Shown here: positions 47,747 to 56,370 of the stretch, one piece after another | How the letters are laid out: every line of letters begins with the position of its first letter | Position numbering within the stretch: position 1 is the stretch's first letter | Assembly: GCF_003001815.1 (NCBI RefSeq) | Contig: NZ_PVMZ01000019.1 | Span: 124,001 to 188,000, forward strand | DNA length: 64,000 bases | Direction of reading: 5' to 3' | Source: Actinoplanes italicus | GTDB lineage: Bacteria; Actinomycetota; Actinomycetes; Mycobacteriales; Micromonosporaceae | The notes under the pieces: model-generated | Database searches by the model: none | Told to the model about the DNA's origin: nothing | Seen by the model: only the letters and a program-made list of their open reading frames with translations | Translations under genes and position numbers: made by a program

Positions 47747-50254
47747 GTGGACGGCGTGCCCGACCGCATCGTCATCTCCCACACCGGCAAGGACCGTGAC
47801 TGGGCGCAGTGGGCTCGCTGGCACCTGGAGGCGGCGGGCTACCGGACCGAACTCGACAGTGTCGACCGGGTACCGGGAACCAACGTCGTCGAGGCGATGC
47901 ACCGGGCGCTGAGCCGGGACAACCCGTTGCTGGTCCTGCTGTCGGCGGAGTACCTGGGCTCCGACGAGTTCGCCACCGACGAGTGGACGGCCCGGTTCGC
48001 CCAGCGCCGCCGCGATCCGGCCGCGAGACTGATCCCGCTGCGCGTCGAGAACGTCGACCTCTCCGACGGCATCTGGGCCCCGATCGTCGTGGCCGACGTC
48101 TTCGACCTGACGCCCGACCGGGCGACGGCCGCGTTGCTCGACGCGGTGCGCCGGGCGGTCGACGCGGGCCCACCCGAGCCGCTGTCGGTGGTACCCCCGC
48201 AGTATCCGGGCCGGGCCGAGGTGAGCGCTGGTACCGACGGACCGCGACCGGTGAAACCGCTGCCGGTGGTGTGGAACCTGGCTCGCCGCAATACCGCCTT
48301 CACCGGCCGCGACGGCATGCTCGACCGTCTTCGCGACGCGCTGTCGAACGGCAGTCGCGTGGCGGTGCAAGCCCTGTACGGCATGGGCGGCGTCGGCAAG
48401 ACCCAGCTCGCCCTGGAATACGCACACCGCTTCGCCGACGACTACGACCTGGTCTGGTGGATCCCGTCGGAACAACCGGAACTGATCGCTGATCATCTTG
48501 CCGCGCTGGCCCAGGACGAGCAGTTACGCCTGGTCCCGCCCGACACGCCCACGCCGCAGGCCGTCAAGGCACTACGCGACCATCTTCGACGGGTCGGACG
48601 CTGGTTGTTGATCTTCGACAATGCCGAGGATCGCGAGGACCTGTTCCCGTGGCTACCGGACGGGCCGGGACACCTGCTCATCACCAGCCGCAACCCGAAC
48701 TGGACCGGCATCGCCGAGGCGGTCGACGTCGACGTCTTCGCCCGCGCCGAGTCGGTCGCACTGCTCAGGACACATCTGCCCCATCTGGCCGAAGCCGATG
48801 CCGATCGGCTGGCCGATGCTCTCGGTGATCTGCCTCTGGGAGTAGGCCAGGCTGTTGACCTGCTCGCCGAGACCGGGATGCCCGTCCAGGACTACTTGGA
48901 CGATCTTGCCGCTCACACCGCAGAATTGATGAGCGAAGGACGACCGCCAGCAGGCTACCCGGTGTCGCTGGCCGCCACCGTCACCCTTACCGCCGACCAC
49001 CTCTGCGATACAGCCCAGGCAGCGGGACAGCTGCTCTATATGTGCGCACAGCTGGGATCGGAAACCATACCTATCGATCTGTTCACGGCCAGTCCCGAGC
49101 TGCTTCCCGAACCTCTGAACACGACCGTCCGGCGGCCCCTGGCCTTCCGCCGGGTTCTGGGGCAGCTCGGCCGACACGGACTGGCCCGGCTCACCACGAG
49201 CGGCCCTGTCCTGCACCGCCTCGTCCAAGCTGTCCTCCGTGACACCGACCCGAACTCGGCCATGCACCTCAGCACCGTCGAGAACCTGCTGGCCGCAGCC
49301 GGGCCCGACGACGCAACCCACCCTAAATGGTGGCCTCGTTGGACCGCGCTGCTGCCACACATCCTTGCCGTGAATCCCGCCACCACCGAGAATCGCGACC
49401 TATGTAGTGCCGCGACCGGCGCGATCTGGCATCTTCTTGCCCGGGGAGACGCACAAATGGCCTTGCCCCTGGCCGAATTTCTGCACCAGTCCTGGATTGC
49501 CAAACATGGCCCTGACGACCTCATCGTCCTCAACATCTCCGAAAGTCTCGCCGCTGCCCACACCGCTCTCGGCAACTACCGGCAGGCCTACGAACTGGAC
49601 CAAGACATGTTCGTCCGCAGGCGAGGGCTGTATGGCGCCGACAGCCCTCTCACTCTCAACGCTGCCAGGAACCTTGCCATCGACCTCTCCGATCTGGGTG
49701 AACTCGGGCAGGCGCAGGAGCTGAATGAGGACACGTTGGCCCGCAGCCGACGGGTTCTCGGCGATGATCATCCGGATACCCTCACCTCGGCCAGCCATCT
49801 TGCCGCTGATCTCTCCCAGCTCGGTGAGTTCGAGCGGGCGCGGGAGTTGGATGAGGACACGTTGGCCCGTCGTCGGCGTGTTCTCGGCGATGATCATCCG
49901 GATACCCTCACCTCGGCCAGCAACCTCGCCGTTGACTTCACCCAGCTCGGTGAGTTCGAGGGGGCGCGGGAGTTGGATGAGGACACGTTGGCCCGTCGTC
50001 GGCGTGTTCTCGGCGATGATCATCCAGGTACCCTCACCTCGGCCAGCAACCTCGCCGTTGACTTCTTCCGGCTCGGTGAGTTCGAGGGGGCGCGGGAGTT
50101 GGATGAGGACACGTTGGCCCGTCGTCGGCGTGTTCTCGGCGATGATCATCCGGATACCCTCACCTCGGCCGGCAACCTCGCTCTCGATCTGGAAGCGCTC
50201 GACCGGGCGGACGATGCCCGGGTGCTGCGTCGGCGGTTCAAAGTCAAAAGCTGA
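47747..50254 (+). CDS. TIR - NB-ARC - TPR protein (bacterial NLR-like)
   Basis: The product is 835 residues from the GTG at 47747 (47756 is an alternative); the longer frame upstream would run into the terminator. The TIR domain (about 5-135) has DRIVISHTGKDRDWAQW and LLVLLSAEYLGSDEFATDEW, where the Glu before Trp fits the catalytic position of NADase TIRs. The NB-ARC ATPase has Walker A GMGGVGKT (212-219), WLLIFDNAEDRED and LLITSRN. Residues about 600-825 are 42-residue tetratricopeptide repeats with GDDHPDTL. Such proteins sense a ligand with the repeats, oligomerise, and the TIR domain degrades NAD or makes a signal; some are antiphage. That function is inferred. Confidence 0.9.
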   Translation: MDGVPDRIVISHTGKDRDWAQWARWHLEAAGYRTELDSVDRVPGTNVVEAMHRALSRDNPLLVLLSAEYLGSDEFATDEWTARFAQRRRDPAARLIPLRVENVDLSDGIWAPIVVADVFDLTPDRATAALLDAVRRAVDAGPPEPLSVVPPQYPGRAEVSAGTDGPRPVKPLPVVWNLARRNTAFTGRDGMLDRLRDALSNGSRVAVQALYGMGGVGKTQLALEYAHRFADDYDLVWWIPSEQPELIADHLAALAQDEQLRLVPPDTPTPQAVKALRDHLRRVGRWLLIFDNAEDREDLFPWLPDGPGHLLITSRNPNWTGIAEAVDVDVFARAESVALLRTHLPHLAEADADRLADALGDLPLGVGQAVDLLAETGMPVQDYLDDLAAHTAELMSEGRPPAGYPVSLAATVTLTADHLCDTAQAAGQLLYMCAQLGSETIPIDLFTASPELLPEPLNTTVRRPLAFRRVLGQLGRHGLARLTTSGPVLHRLVQAVLRDTDPNSAMHLSTVENLLAAAGPDDATHPKWWPRWTALLPHILAVNPATTENRDLCSAATGAIWHLLARGDAQMALPLAEFLHQSWIAKHGPDDLIVLNISESLAAAHTALGNYRQAYELDQDMFVRRRGLYGADSPLTLNAARNLAIDLSDLGELGQAQELNEDTLARSRRVLGDDHPDTLTSASHLAADLSQLGEFERARELDEDTLARRRRVLGDDHPDTLTSASNLAVDFTQLGEFEGARELDEDTLARRRRVLGDDHPGTLTSASNLAVDFFRLGEFEGARELDEDTLARRRRVLGDDHPDTLTSAGNLALDLEALDRADDARVLRRRFKVKS
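49727..50230 (+). repeat. 126-bp in-frame tandem repeats encoding TPR units
   Basis: Units start at 49727, 49853, 49979 and 50105, exactly 126 bp apart. The second to fourth differ at only a few bases, including synonymous sites, while the first has diverged. This indicates recent duplication or gene conversion of whole sensor repeats. Confidence 0.9.
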
Positions 50255-50279
50255 GGCTGCCCATCCTCGGTGGCGCGGG

Positions 50280-50651
50280 TCAGCCCGAGGTGGCGCGGGA
50301 CGCGATGATGACCCGGTTGCCGTCGGGGTCGGTGACGGTGGCCATGCGCTCGCCCCAGGGCTGGTCGACCGGCTCCTGGAGCACCGGCACGCCGCCCGCG
50401 CGGAGGCGGGAGAGGCCCTCGTCGCAGTCGTCGGTGTAGATCCACAGGGTGATGCGGTCGTTGGTCAGGTCGCCGGGGGAGTCCTGCTGGCCGATGCCCA
50501 GGTGGGACTGGCCCAGCCGCAGGCCGACGTAGCCCGGCTCACCGGCGGGCGGGAACTGGTAGTCGACCGTCGCGCCGAGCAGGTCGCGGTAGAAACGTAG
50601 CGACCGGGCCAGATCAGGCGTGGTCAGAATGGGGAACATCTCGTCGAACAC
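50280..50651 (-). CDS. VOC/glyoxalase-family protein
   Basis: The product is 123 residues from the GTG at 50651, or 119 from the ATG at 50639. It has the two beta-alpha-beta-beta-beta modules of the vicinal oxygen chelate fold: FPILTTPDLARSLRFYRDLLG at the start and WGERMATVTDPDGNRVIIA at the end with the metal-ligand Glu. Substrate unknown; members include dioxygenases, lyases and antibiotic-binding proteins. It diverges from the aminopeptidase gene. Confidence 0.85.
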   Translation of the reverse strand: MFDEMFPILTTPDLARSLRFYRDLLGATVDYQFPPAGEPGYVGLRLGQSHLGIGQQDSPGDLTNDRITLWIYTDDCDEGLSRLRAGGVPVLQEPVDQPWGERMATVTDPDGNRVIIASRATSG

Positions 50652-50698
50652 GGTTCGCCTCGCCAGCTGTCGTCGGGAGATTGCCGGATACTGACCGG

Positions 50699-53080
50699 AT
50701 GTCGCTGACCCTGGCCGAGGCCCGTGCACGGGCCGCCATGCTTTCCGCGGTCTCCTACGACCTCGCCCTCGACATCACCGATCCCCATCATTTCCGGAGC
50801 CGGGTCGTCGCGCGATTCGACACGACCGGCGGTGACACATTTCTGGAACTGCACCGGGCCGAATCGCTCGACGTCGAGATCAACGGCGAGAAGGTCACGA
50901 CGGCGTACGACGGGCGGCGCATTCCACTCGACGAGCTGAAGCCCGGCACGCACGAGGTCGTCGTCGACGCCAGGCTGCGGTACGTGACCGACGGCGAGGG
51001 CCTGCACACCTTCACCGACCCGGCCGACGGTGAGCGCTACATCGGCGGCTACCTGGGCCTGGACATCACCCAGCGCCTGTTCGCCTGCTTCGACCAGCTG
51101 GACCTCAAGGCGCCGATCTCGCTGACGGTGACCGCCGACCCGGCGTGGACGGTCCTGTCCAACGGTGTGCCCACGTCGGACGACAACGGCCGGCACACGT
51201 TCGCCACGACCCGGCCGATCCCCTGTGACCTGCTCGTGGTGGCGGCGGGACCGTTTCATTCGGTGCGGTGGGAGCACGGAGGCGTACCGATGGGATGGCA
51301 TGCCCGTCGTTCTCTGGCCGCCGAACTGGACCGTGACGCCGCCGAACTGAAAGCGGTGACCGAAGCCTGCTTCAACCATTTCGCGCGGGTCTTCACCGAG
51401 CCGTTCCCGTTCGATTCCTACGACCAGGTATTCGTCCCGGAATTGAACTGGGGCGCGATGGAGTGCCCCGGTTGTGTCACGTTCAACGAGTTCCTGCTGC
51501 CGCGCGGGCGGGTCACTGACGACGACCGCCGGCGCCGGGCCATGGTCATCGCGCACGAGATGTCGCACATGTGGTTCGGGGATCTGGTGTCGCCGCTGTG
51601 GTGGGAGGACGCCTGGCTCAACGAGTCTTTCGCCGACTACATGGGGTTCGAGGTCGCCGAGACGCTGACCGGTTTCGCCGGTACCCGGGTGTCGTTCGAG
51701 GCCGTCCACAAGCCGGGCGCGTACCTCGCCGACCGGCGCCGGTCGACTCATCCGGTGGCTCCCGAGGCCGTGGATGTGCCCGACGTGGCGATTGCGACGA
51801 CCATTTTCGATCAGATCTCGTACGGCAAGGGCAACGCCGTCCTGCGTCAGCTGGTGACCTGGCTGGGTGAGGAGGACTTCCTGGCCGGGGTGAACGCGCA
51901 CCTGACCGCGCACCGGTTCGCGAACGCGACCCTCGAGGATCTGCTGTCGGCGCTGGACGCCGCGTCGTCGCGTGACGTCCGCGGCTGGGCCGAGGTGTGG
52001 CTGCGGCGGTCGGGGCACGACACCATCCGGGTCACGCGGCGGGACGATGTCCCGGTGGTGACGCGTGAGGGTGTCCGGCCGCACCGGTTCACCGTTTGCG
52101 CGTACGACCAAGGTCTGAATTTGATCGGCACCCGGATGATCGATCTGGCCGGCGAGCCGGTGCCCCTGCCGGAGTGGGCGGGTCTGGTGGTGGTTCCGAA
52201 CGCGCACGGCGAGACCTTCGCGCGCGTCGACCTGGACCCGTTCTCGCGCGAGGCCCTGGCGAACGGGCTGGCCACATTGCCCGACCCGCTGGTCCGCGCG
52301 GGAGTGTGGACGACCCTGCTCGACGGCCCGCCACCGGCCGTGCAACTGGAACTGCTGGCCCGGCAGCTGCCGCGCGAGCCGTCGCCCACTCTGGTGACCG
52401 CCGCCCTCGGCCGTGTCCGTGATCATCTGATCCGCCGCCGGCTGACGGCCGACGCCGTGCCGGCCGCCCTGGAGACGATCGCCTCCGCGTGCGCCGGCCC
52501 GGTGGAGCCGGACGAGCAGCGCGCGGTCGCCCTGGCCCGCGGCCTGGCCTGGACGACGGCCGATTCGGATCAGCTGCGCCGCTGGCTGGACTCCGGTGCC
52601 ACCGATCACGGTCTGACGCTGGACCCGGAGCTGCGCTGGACGGTCGTGCACCGGCTCGCGGAGCTGGGAGGCCTCGACGAGGCGGGGATCGAGGCCGAGC
52701 GGCTGCGCGACGGCACCGCCGACGGTGTGCTGGGCTCACTCACCGCTTTGGCGGCCCGCCCCACGGCCGAGGCGAAGGCGTCCGCGTGGGCGGCGATGAC
52801 CGGCGACCCGGAGATCTCGGTCCGCCGTTTCCGGGCGCTGGCGGACGGCCTCTGGTCGCCGGCGCAGCGCGGGCTGCTGACGCCGTACATCGCCGGTTAC
52901 GTCTCCGCCGCGCCCGCCCTCGCCGAGCGGGGTTCGGCTTTCGCGGCCGTGGTCGGCAGGGCGTTCCCGGCGCTGGCCTTGACCGATCAGGAGCTTGATC
53001 TGGTACGCGACGCGCTGCGCCACAACGTGCCGGCGGTGTTGCGCCGGCACTGGGACGACGAACTGGACGACCGGGCATGA
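50699..53080 (+). CDS. pepN: M1-family aminopeptidase (PepN type)
   Basis: The product is 793 residues without a signal peptide. It should remove N-terminal residues from peptides in the cytoplasm. The zinc site is HEMSH (286-290) followed by WLNESFADY with the third ligand Glu. The substrate-binding exopeptidase motif reads GAMECPG instead of the usual GAMEN. An N-terminal beta-sandwich (about 10-185) and a C-terminal helical domain complete the family layout, though it is shorter than the 850 or more residues of many PepN proteins. Its stop overlaps the ATG of the methyltransferase gene. Confidence 0.9.
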   Translation: MSLTLAEARARAAMLSAVSYDLALDITDPHHFRSRVVARFDTTGGDTFLELHRAESLDVEINGEKVTTAYDGRRIPLDELKPGTHEVVVDARLRYVTDGEGLHTFTDPADGERYIGGYLGLDITQRLFACFDQLDLKAPISLTVTADPAWTVLSNGVPTSDDNGRHTFATTRPIPCDLLVVAAGPFHSVRWEHGGVPMGWHARRSLAAELDRDAAELKAVTEACFNHFARVFTEPFPFDSYDQVFVPELNWGAMECPGCVTFNEFLLPRGRVTDDDRRRRAMVIAHEMSHMWFGDLVSPLWWEDAWLNESFADYMGFEVAETLTGFAGTRVSFEAVHKPGAYLADRRRSTHPVAPEAVDVPDVAIATTIFDQISYGKGNAVLRQLVTWLGEEDFLAGVNAHLTAHRFANATLEDLLSALDAASSRDVRGWAEVWLRRSGHDTIRVTRRDDVPVVTREGVRPHRFTVCAYDQGLNLIGTRMIDLAGEPVPLPEWAGLVVVPNAHGETFARVDLDPFSREALANGLATLPDPLVRAGVWTTLLDGPPPAVQLELLARQLPREPSPTLVTAALGRVRDHLIRRRLTADAVPAALETIASACAGPVEPDEQRAVALARGLAWTTADSDQLRRWLDSGATDHGLTLDPELRWTVVHRLAELGGLDEAGIEAERLRDGTADGVLGSLTALAARPTAEAKASAWAAMTGDPEISVRRFRALADGLWSPAQRGLLTPYIAGYVSAAPALAERGSAFAAVVGRAFPALALTDQELDLVRDALRHNVPAVLRRHWDDELDDRA

Positions 53081-53817
53081 CCGTCTACGACGCGATCGGG
53101 ACGACGTACACCAGCACCCGCCGCCCGGACCCGCGGATCGAGGCCCGGGTCACGGCAGCGCTCGGTGACGCCCGGTCGGTGATCAACGTGGGCGCCGGCG
53201 CCGGGTCGTACGAGACGTCACGGGTCGTGCTGGCGGTCGAGCCGAGCCCCGTGATGATCGGCCAGCGTCCGCCCGGGGCGGCTCCGGCCGTGCGGGCGCG
53301 CGCCGAGGAGATCCCGGTGGCCGACGACGCTGCCGACGCCGTGACGGCGCTGCTGACCGTGCACCACTGGACGGACCTGGCGGCCGGGATCGCGGAGCTG
53401 CGCCGGATCGCTCGCCGCCGGGTGGTGATCCTGACCTGGGATCAGCGCGTGTTCCGCCGGTTCTGGCTGGTCGAGGAGTACCTGCCGGAGGCGGCGGCGT
53501 TCGACGACACCCGTGCGGTGCCGGTCGAGCACCTGGCCGGCCTGCTCGGTGGCGCGCGGGTCGAGGTGGTGCCGGTGCCGCACGACTGCACCGACGGGTT
53601 CGGCGCGGCGTATTGGAGGCGGCCGGAGGCGTACCTGAATCCGGTCGTCAGGTCCGGCATCTCGATGCTGGCGCAGACCGGGGAGCAGGTGTTACGGCCC
53701 GGCCTCGCCCGGTTGGCGGCCGACCTCGAGTCGGGTCACTGGCAGGACCGATACCGCGACCTGACGGGGCTGACCGAGTTCGACGCGGGTTACCGGATGG
53801 TCGTCGCCGAGTTCTAG
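53077..53817 (+). CDS. SAM-dependent class I methyltransferase
   Basis: The product is 246 residues. The SAM-binding region is VINVGAGAGSYE, followed by the acidic VLAVEPSP and the motif IV region AVTALLTVHHWTDL. This matches ubiE-like small-molecule methyltransferases. The ATG overlaps the aminopeptidase stop (ATGA), so the two are cotranscribed. Substrate unknown. Confidence 0.88.
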   Translation: MTVYDAIGTTYTSTRRPDPRIEARVTAALGDARSVINVGAGAGSYETSRVVLAVEPSPVMIGQRPPGAAPAVRARAEEIPVADDAADAVTALLTVHHWTDLAAGIAELRRIARRRVVILTWDQRVFRRFWLVEEYLPEAAAFDDTRAVPVEHLAGLLGGARVEVVPVPHDCTDGFGAAYWRRPEAYLNPVVRSGISMLAQTGEQVLRPGLARLAADLESGHWQDRYRDLTGLTEFDAGYRMVVAEF

Positions 53818-53886
53818 GAGGGTGGTCGTACCGGTCCGGCTCCCGGCCGCGATGCTCGTTCTCATCGCATCGAATAGCTTGACCGG

Positions 53887-55074
53887 ATGTTTCGTCGCGC
53901 CGTAACCGTCGTTCTGTTGCTCGCCACCCTCCCGGCCTGCTCGGCGACGGACGAGCATCCCGTGATGACCGTGGATGCCGCGGCCACACTCGCCGATGAG
54001 CGGGTGGGGATCCGGGTGACCGGTTTGGCTGCCGGCAGCGCCGTCACGATCCGCTCGGAGACCACCGACCGGAACAACATCACCTGGCGCGGCACCGCGG
54101 TGGTGCACACCGACCGGACCGGCGTCGTCGACCTGGATACGGCCTCCTCGACGGGCGGCAGCTACCAGGGCGTGGACGGGATGGGCCTGTTCTGGTCGAT
54201 GGTTCCGGAGGGCGCCGACCCCGACACCAGCTTTCTGGCCCCGAACCGCCCCGAGCGGGGTCCTTTCGAAGTGCGGTTGACGGCGACTACGGCGAGCGGC
54301 GCCACCGCGACGGCCGTCGCGCGACGGCAGTGGCTCGGTGAGGGCGTCACCCACCAGCGGGTGCACACCGACGAACTCGTCGCCGACATCTATCTGCCGC
54401 CGGCGGAGGGCCCCGTCCGGCGGCCGGTCCTGATTTTCGGTGGTTCGGAGGGCGGTAGTAGCCAACTTTGGGAGGCCGCCCAACTCGCCTCTCATGGGCA
54501 CCCGGCGATGGCGCTGGCCTACTTCGACGCGCCGGGACTGCCGGCGACGCTGGATCGGGTCCCGCTGGAGTATTTCGCGACGGCGCTCCGGCACCTGGCG
54601 GCGCAGACCGGCGGCGGACCGGTCTCGGTGATCGGCTATTCCCGGGGCAGCGAGGCGGCGCTCCTGGTCGGGCAGCATTTCCCCGAACTGGTGCGCGGGG
54701 TGGTCGTCTACGCACCCAGCGACGTCGTCCATGCCGGTTTTCCCCACGACGACCGGCCTGCCTGGACCTATCGGGGCAAGCCGGTGCCGCGAGGACCCAT
54801 CCCGGTCGACAAGATCCCCGGCGGGCTGCTGGCGATCGCCGGTGGTGACGATCAGCTGTGGGATTCGGCCGGGTCTGCGAGACGGCTGCGGGAGCGGCGC
54901 CCCGATACCAAGATCCTGATCTACCCGAGGGCCGGGCATGTCGTCGGCACCTACCCGCATGTTCCCACCGGCGTCGCCATGGGACAGCACCGCTTGGGCG
55001 GCACCCGCGCAGACGATCAACGCGCACGGGTGGACGGGTGGCCCAGGGTGCTGGCGATGCTCGCAGCACCCTGA
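53887..55074 (+). CDS. Lipoprotein hydrolase of the BAAT/acyl-CoA thioesterase type
   Basis: The product is 395 residues. The signal peptide ends in lipobox LPAC with Cys18 as lipidation site. An N-terminal immunoglobulin-like domain (about 35-150) precedes an alpha/beta hydrolase with nucleophile GYSRGSE, Asp in AGGDDQLWD and His in PRAGHVVGTYP. This is the Bile_Hydr_Trans plus BAAT_C arrangement. In actinobacteria these exported proteins have no defined substrate; thioesterase or acyltransferase activity is expected. Confidence 0.85.
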   Translation: MFRRAVTVVLLLATLPACSATDEHPVMTVDAAATLADERVGIRVTGLAAGSAVTIRSETTDRNNITWRGTAVVHTDRTGVVDLDTASSTGGSYQGVDGMGLFWSMVPEGADPDTSFLAPNRPERGPFEVRLTATTASGATATAVARRQWLGEGVTHQRVHTDELVADIYLPPAEGPVRRPVLIFGGSEGGSSQLWEAAQLASHGHPAMALAYFDAPGLPATLDRVPLEYFATALRHLAAQTGGGPVSVIGYSRGSEAALLVGQHFPELVRGVVVYAPSDVVHAGFPHDDRPAWTYRGKPVPRGPIPVDKIPGGLLAIAGGDDQLWDSAGSARRLRERRPDTKILIYPRAGHVVGTYPHVPTGVAMGQHRLGGTRADDQRARVDGWPRVLAMLAAP

Positions 55075-55540
55075 CAGCGCAGTAGGAAGTCAGGTCCGTT
55101 TCGCGGCGAGTTCGGCGTCGAGGCACTGCTCCGCCGCGGACGCACGTTGCGGACTCGCTGTCGGAGGGGGTCCTACGACAGGCTCAACTGGCGGCTAGCG
55201 GCTCGACTAGAAGCCGGGCAGCCAGTCAATCTGTCCGGTCTCAGTGATCGTGTCATCTGGCCGCGTGGGTGAGCTGGGCTGCGACAGGTGGATGGAGACG
55301 GCGTCCTGCCGAGTCGGGGCGGGGCCTACCATCGACTGGTTTCGTCGTCTTCGATGTCTCAACGATCATGTCCGTGGTGCGGTCGCTGACCAGCGGTCTG
55401 ACATGTGGTCTGAGACGGTGTGGCGGGTTTTCTCGCTGAAGGTTGCACTTTCCGTGGTGGCTGCCGAGGCGGTGTTTCGCGTGAGGCGGGTCGCGGGATC
55501 GCGGTTGCCGGGTCGGTAGGGTCGGTCCGGAGGTGCGCGG
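55075..55540. other. Gene-free region, compositionally different
   Basis: No credible gene was found. The sequence is visibly less GC-biased than its surroundings and possible frames on either strand are Arg/Pro/His-rich. No terminator hairpin, operator or RNA was recognised. Confidence 0.5.
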
Positions 55541-56008
55541 ATGAGTTTCCGGCTGGCGGCGTATGCCGTGTGCATCGAGGACGGGCGGGTGCTGCTCGTC
55601 CATTGTGCTTCGCCGAACGGGGGCACGAGCTGGACCCTTCCGGGCGGCAGGGTTGAGCAGTCGGAGGATCCGTTCGATGCGGTGGTGCGGGAGGTCGCCG
55701 AGGAGACGGGCTGCGATTCGGTGGTCGAACGCTTGCTGGGCGTGGACTCGCGGGTGATTCCCGCCGAGGAGGCGCGGTTAGGGATTGAGCACCAGAACGT
55801 CGGTGTCTTTTACCAGGTCCGGATCACTGATGGTGTTCTGCGGCCCGAACCGAATGGCGTGACGATGGAGTCGGTCTGGACGTCGATACCGGATGTCGCC
55901 GGTCTGTGCCGCTCGTCGCTCGTCGACGTCGGTCTTGCCCTGGCGCGGACGCTTCCGGCAACCGGTCACGTCGCTCCGGTCGCGGTCGATGGCCTGGTTC
56001 AGCACTGA
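55541..56008 (+). CDS. NUDIX hydrolase
   Basis: The product is 155 residues. The NUDIX box runs from GGRVEQSED to REVAEETG and matches the consensus GX5EX7REUXEEXGU. It should hydrolyse a nucleoside diphosphate derivative; the substrate is unknown. The gene uses more A/T in third positions than its neighbours (for example GTCTTTTACCAG), and both flanks are atypical, which suggests a different origin. Confidence 0.88.
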   Translation: MSFRLAAYAVCIEDGRVLLVHCASPNGGTSWTLPGGRVEQSEDPFDAVVREVAEETGCDSVVERLLGVDSRVIPAEEARLGIEHQNVGVFYQVRITDGVLRPEPNGVTMESVWTSIPDVAGLCRSSLVDVGLALARTLPATGHVAPVAVDGLVQH

Positions 56009-56370
56009 GTCGCTGATCCATTGAGACTCGCCAAGACGGCAGAGACACAATCTGCCCAGACGGTCTATAAGCCACCAAACCGGACTATGTGCCACGAGAA
56101 CCCGCTGCGACAACTGTGCGGAGTCTGAATCCGCCAACTTCAGCGAGAACGGACAGCCGGAAAGATCACTCGCAAGGCAGGCCGACAGCTCGCAAGATCA
56201 CTCGCAATGAGTTCCGGACTTTCGCAGTGTTCGCGCGGACGCGACACCGGCGACCGAGATCCGCTTGGCTGTCCACGCGTCCCGCCCTCAGAGACATTGA
56301 CGGGCTTGGAACCGGGACTTAACGTCTCGGTCACCGCTCCGTCCCCTTCTCGTTCTCGCTGTGAGGACCC
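56009..56370. other. Gene-free region, compositionally different
   Basis: No gene is supported. The DNA is AT-richer than neighbours and contains repeated AAGATCACTCGCAA (about 56162-56175 and 56194-56207). On the minus strand a frame with FSLKLADSDSAQLSQRVLVAH looks vaguely like a protein remnant, but I cannot assign it. The last 60 bp should contain the promoter of the BNR gene. Confidence 0.45.

Noticed and set aside
49727..50230. Regular 126-bp repeats considered as a CRISPR-like or satellite array.
   Set aside because: They are in frame and encode TPR units inside the TIR protein; there are no spacers.
55253..55603. A 116-codon open frame on the minus strand.
   Set aside because: His/Arg/Pro-rich without domain features; it overlaps the NUDIX start and has no ribosome site.
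55425..56150. TTCTCGCTGAAG-TTG found in inverted orientation on both sides of the NUDIX gene, considered as transposon ends.
   Set aside because: The match is only about 12 bp, no target-site duplication or transposase is visible, and it may be chance.
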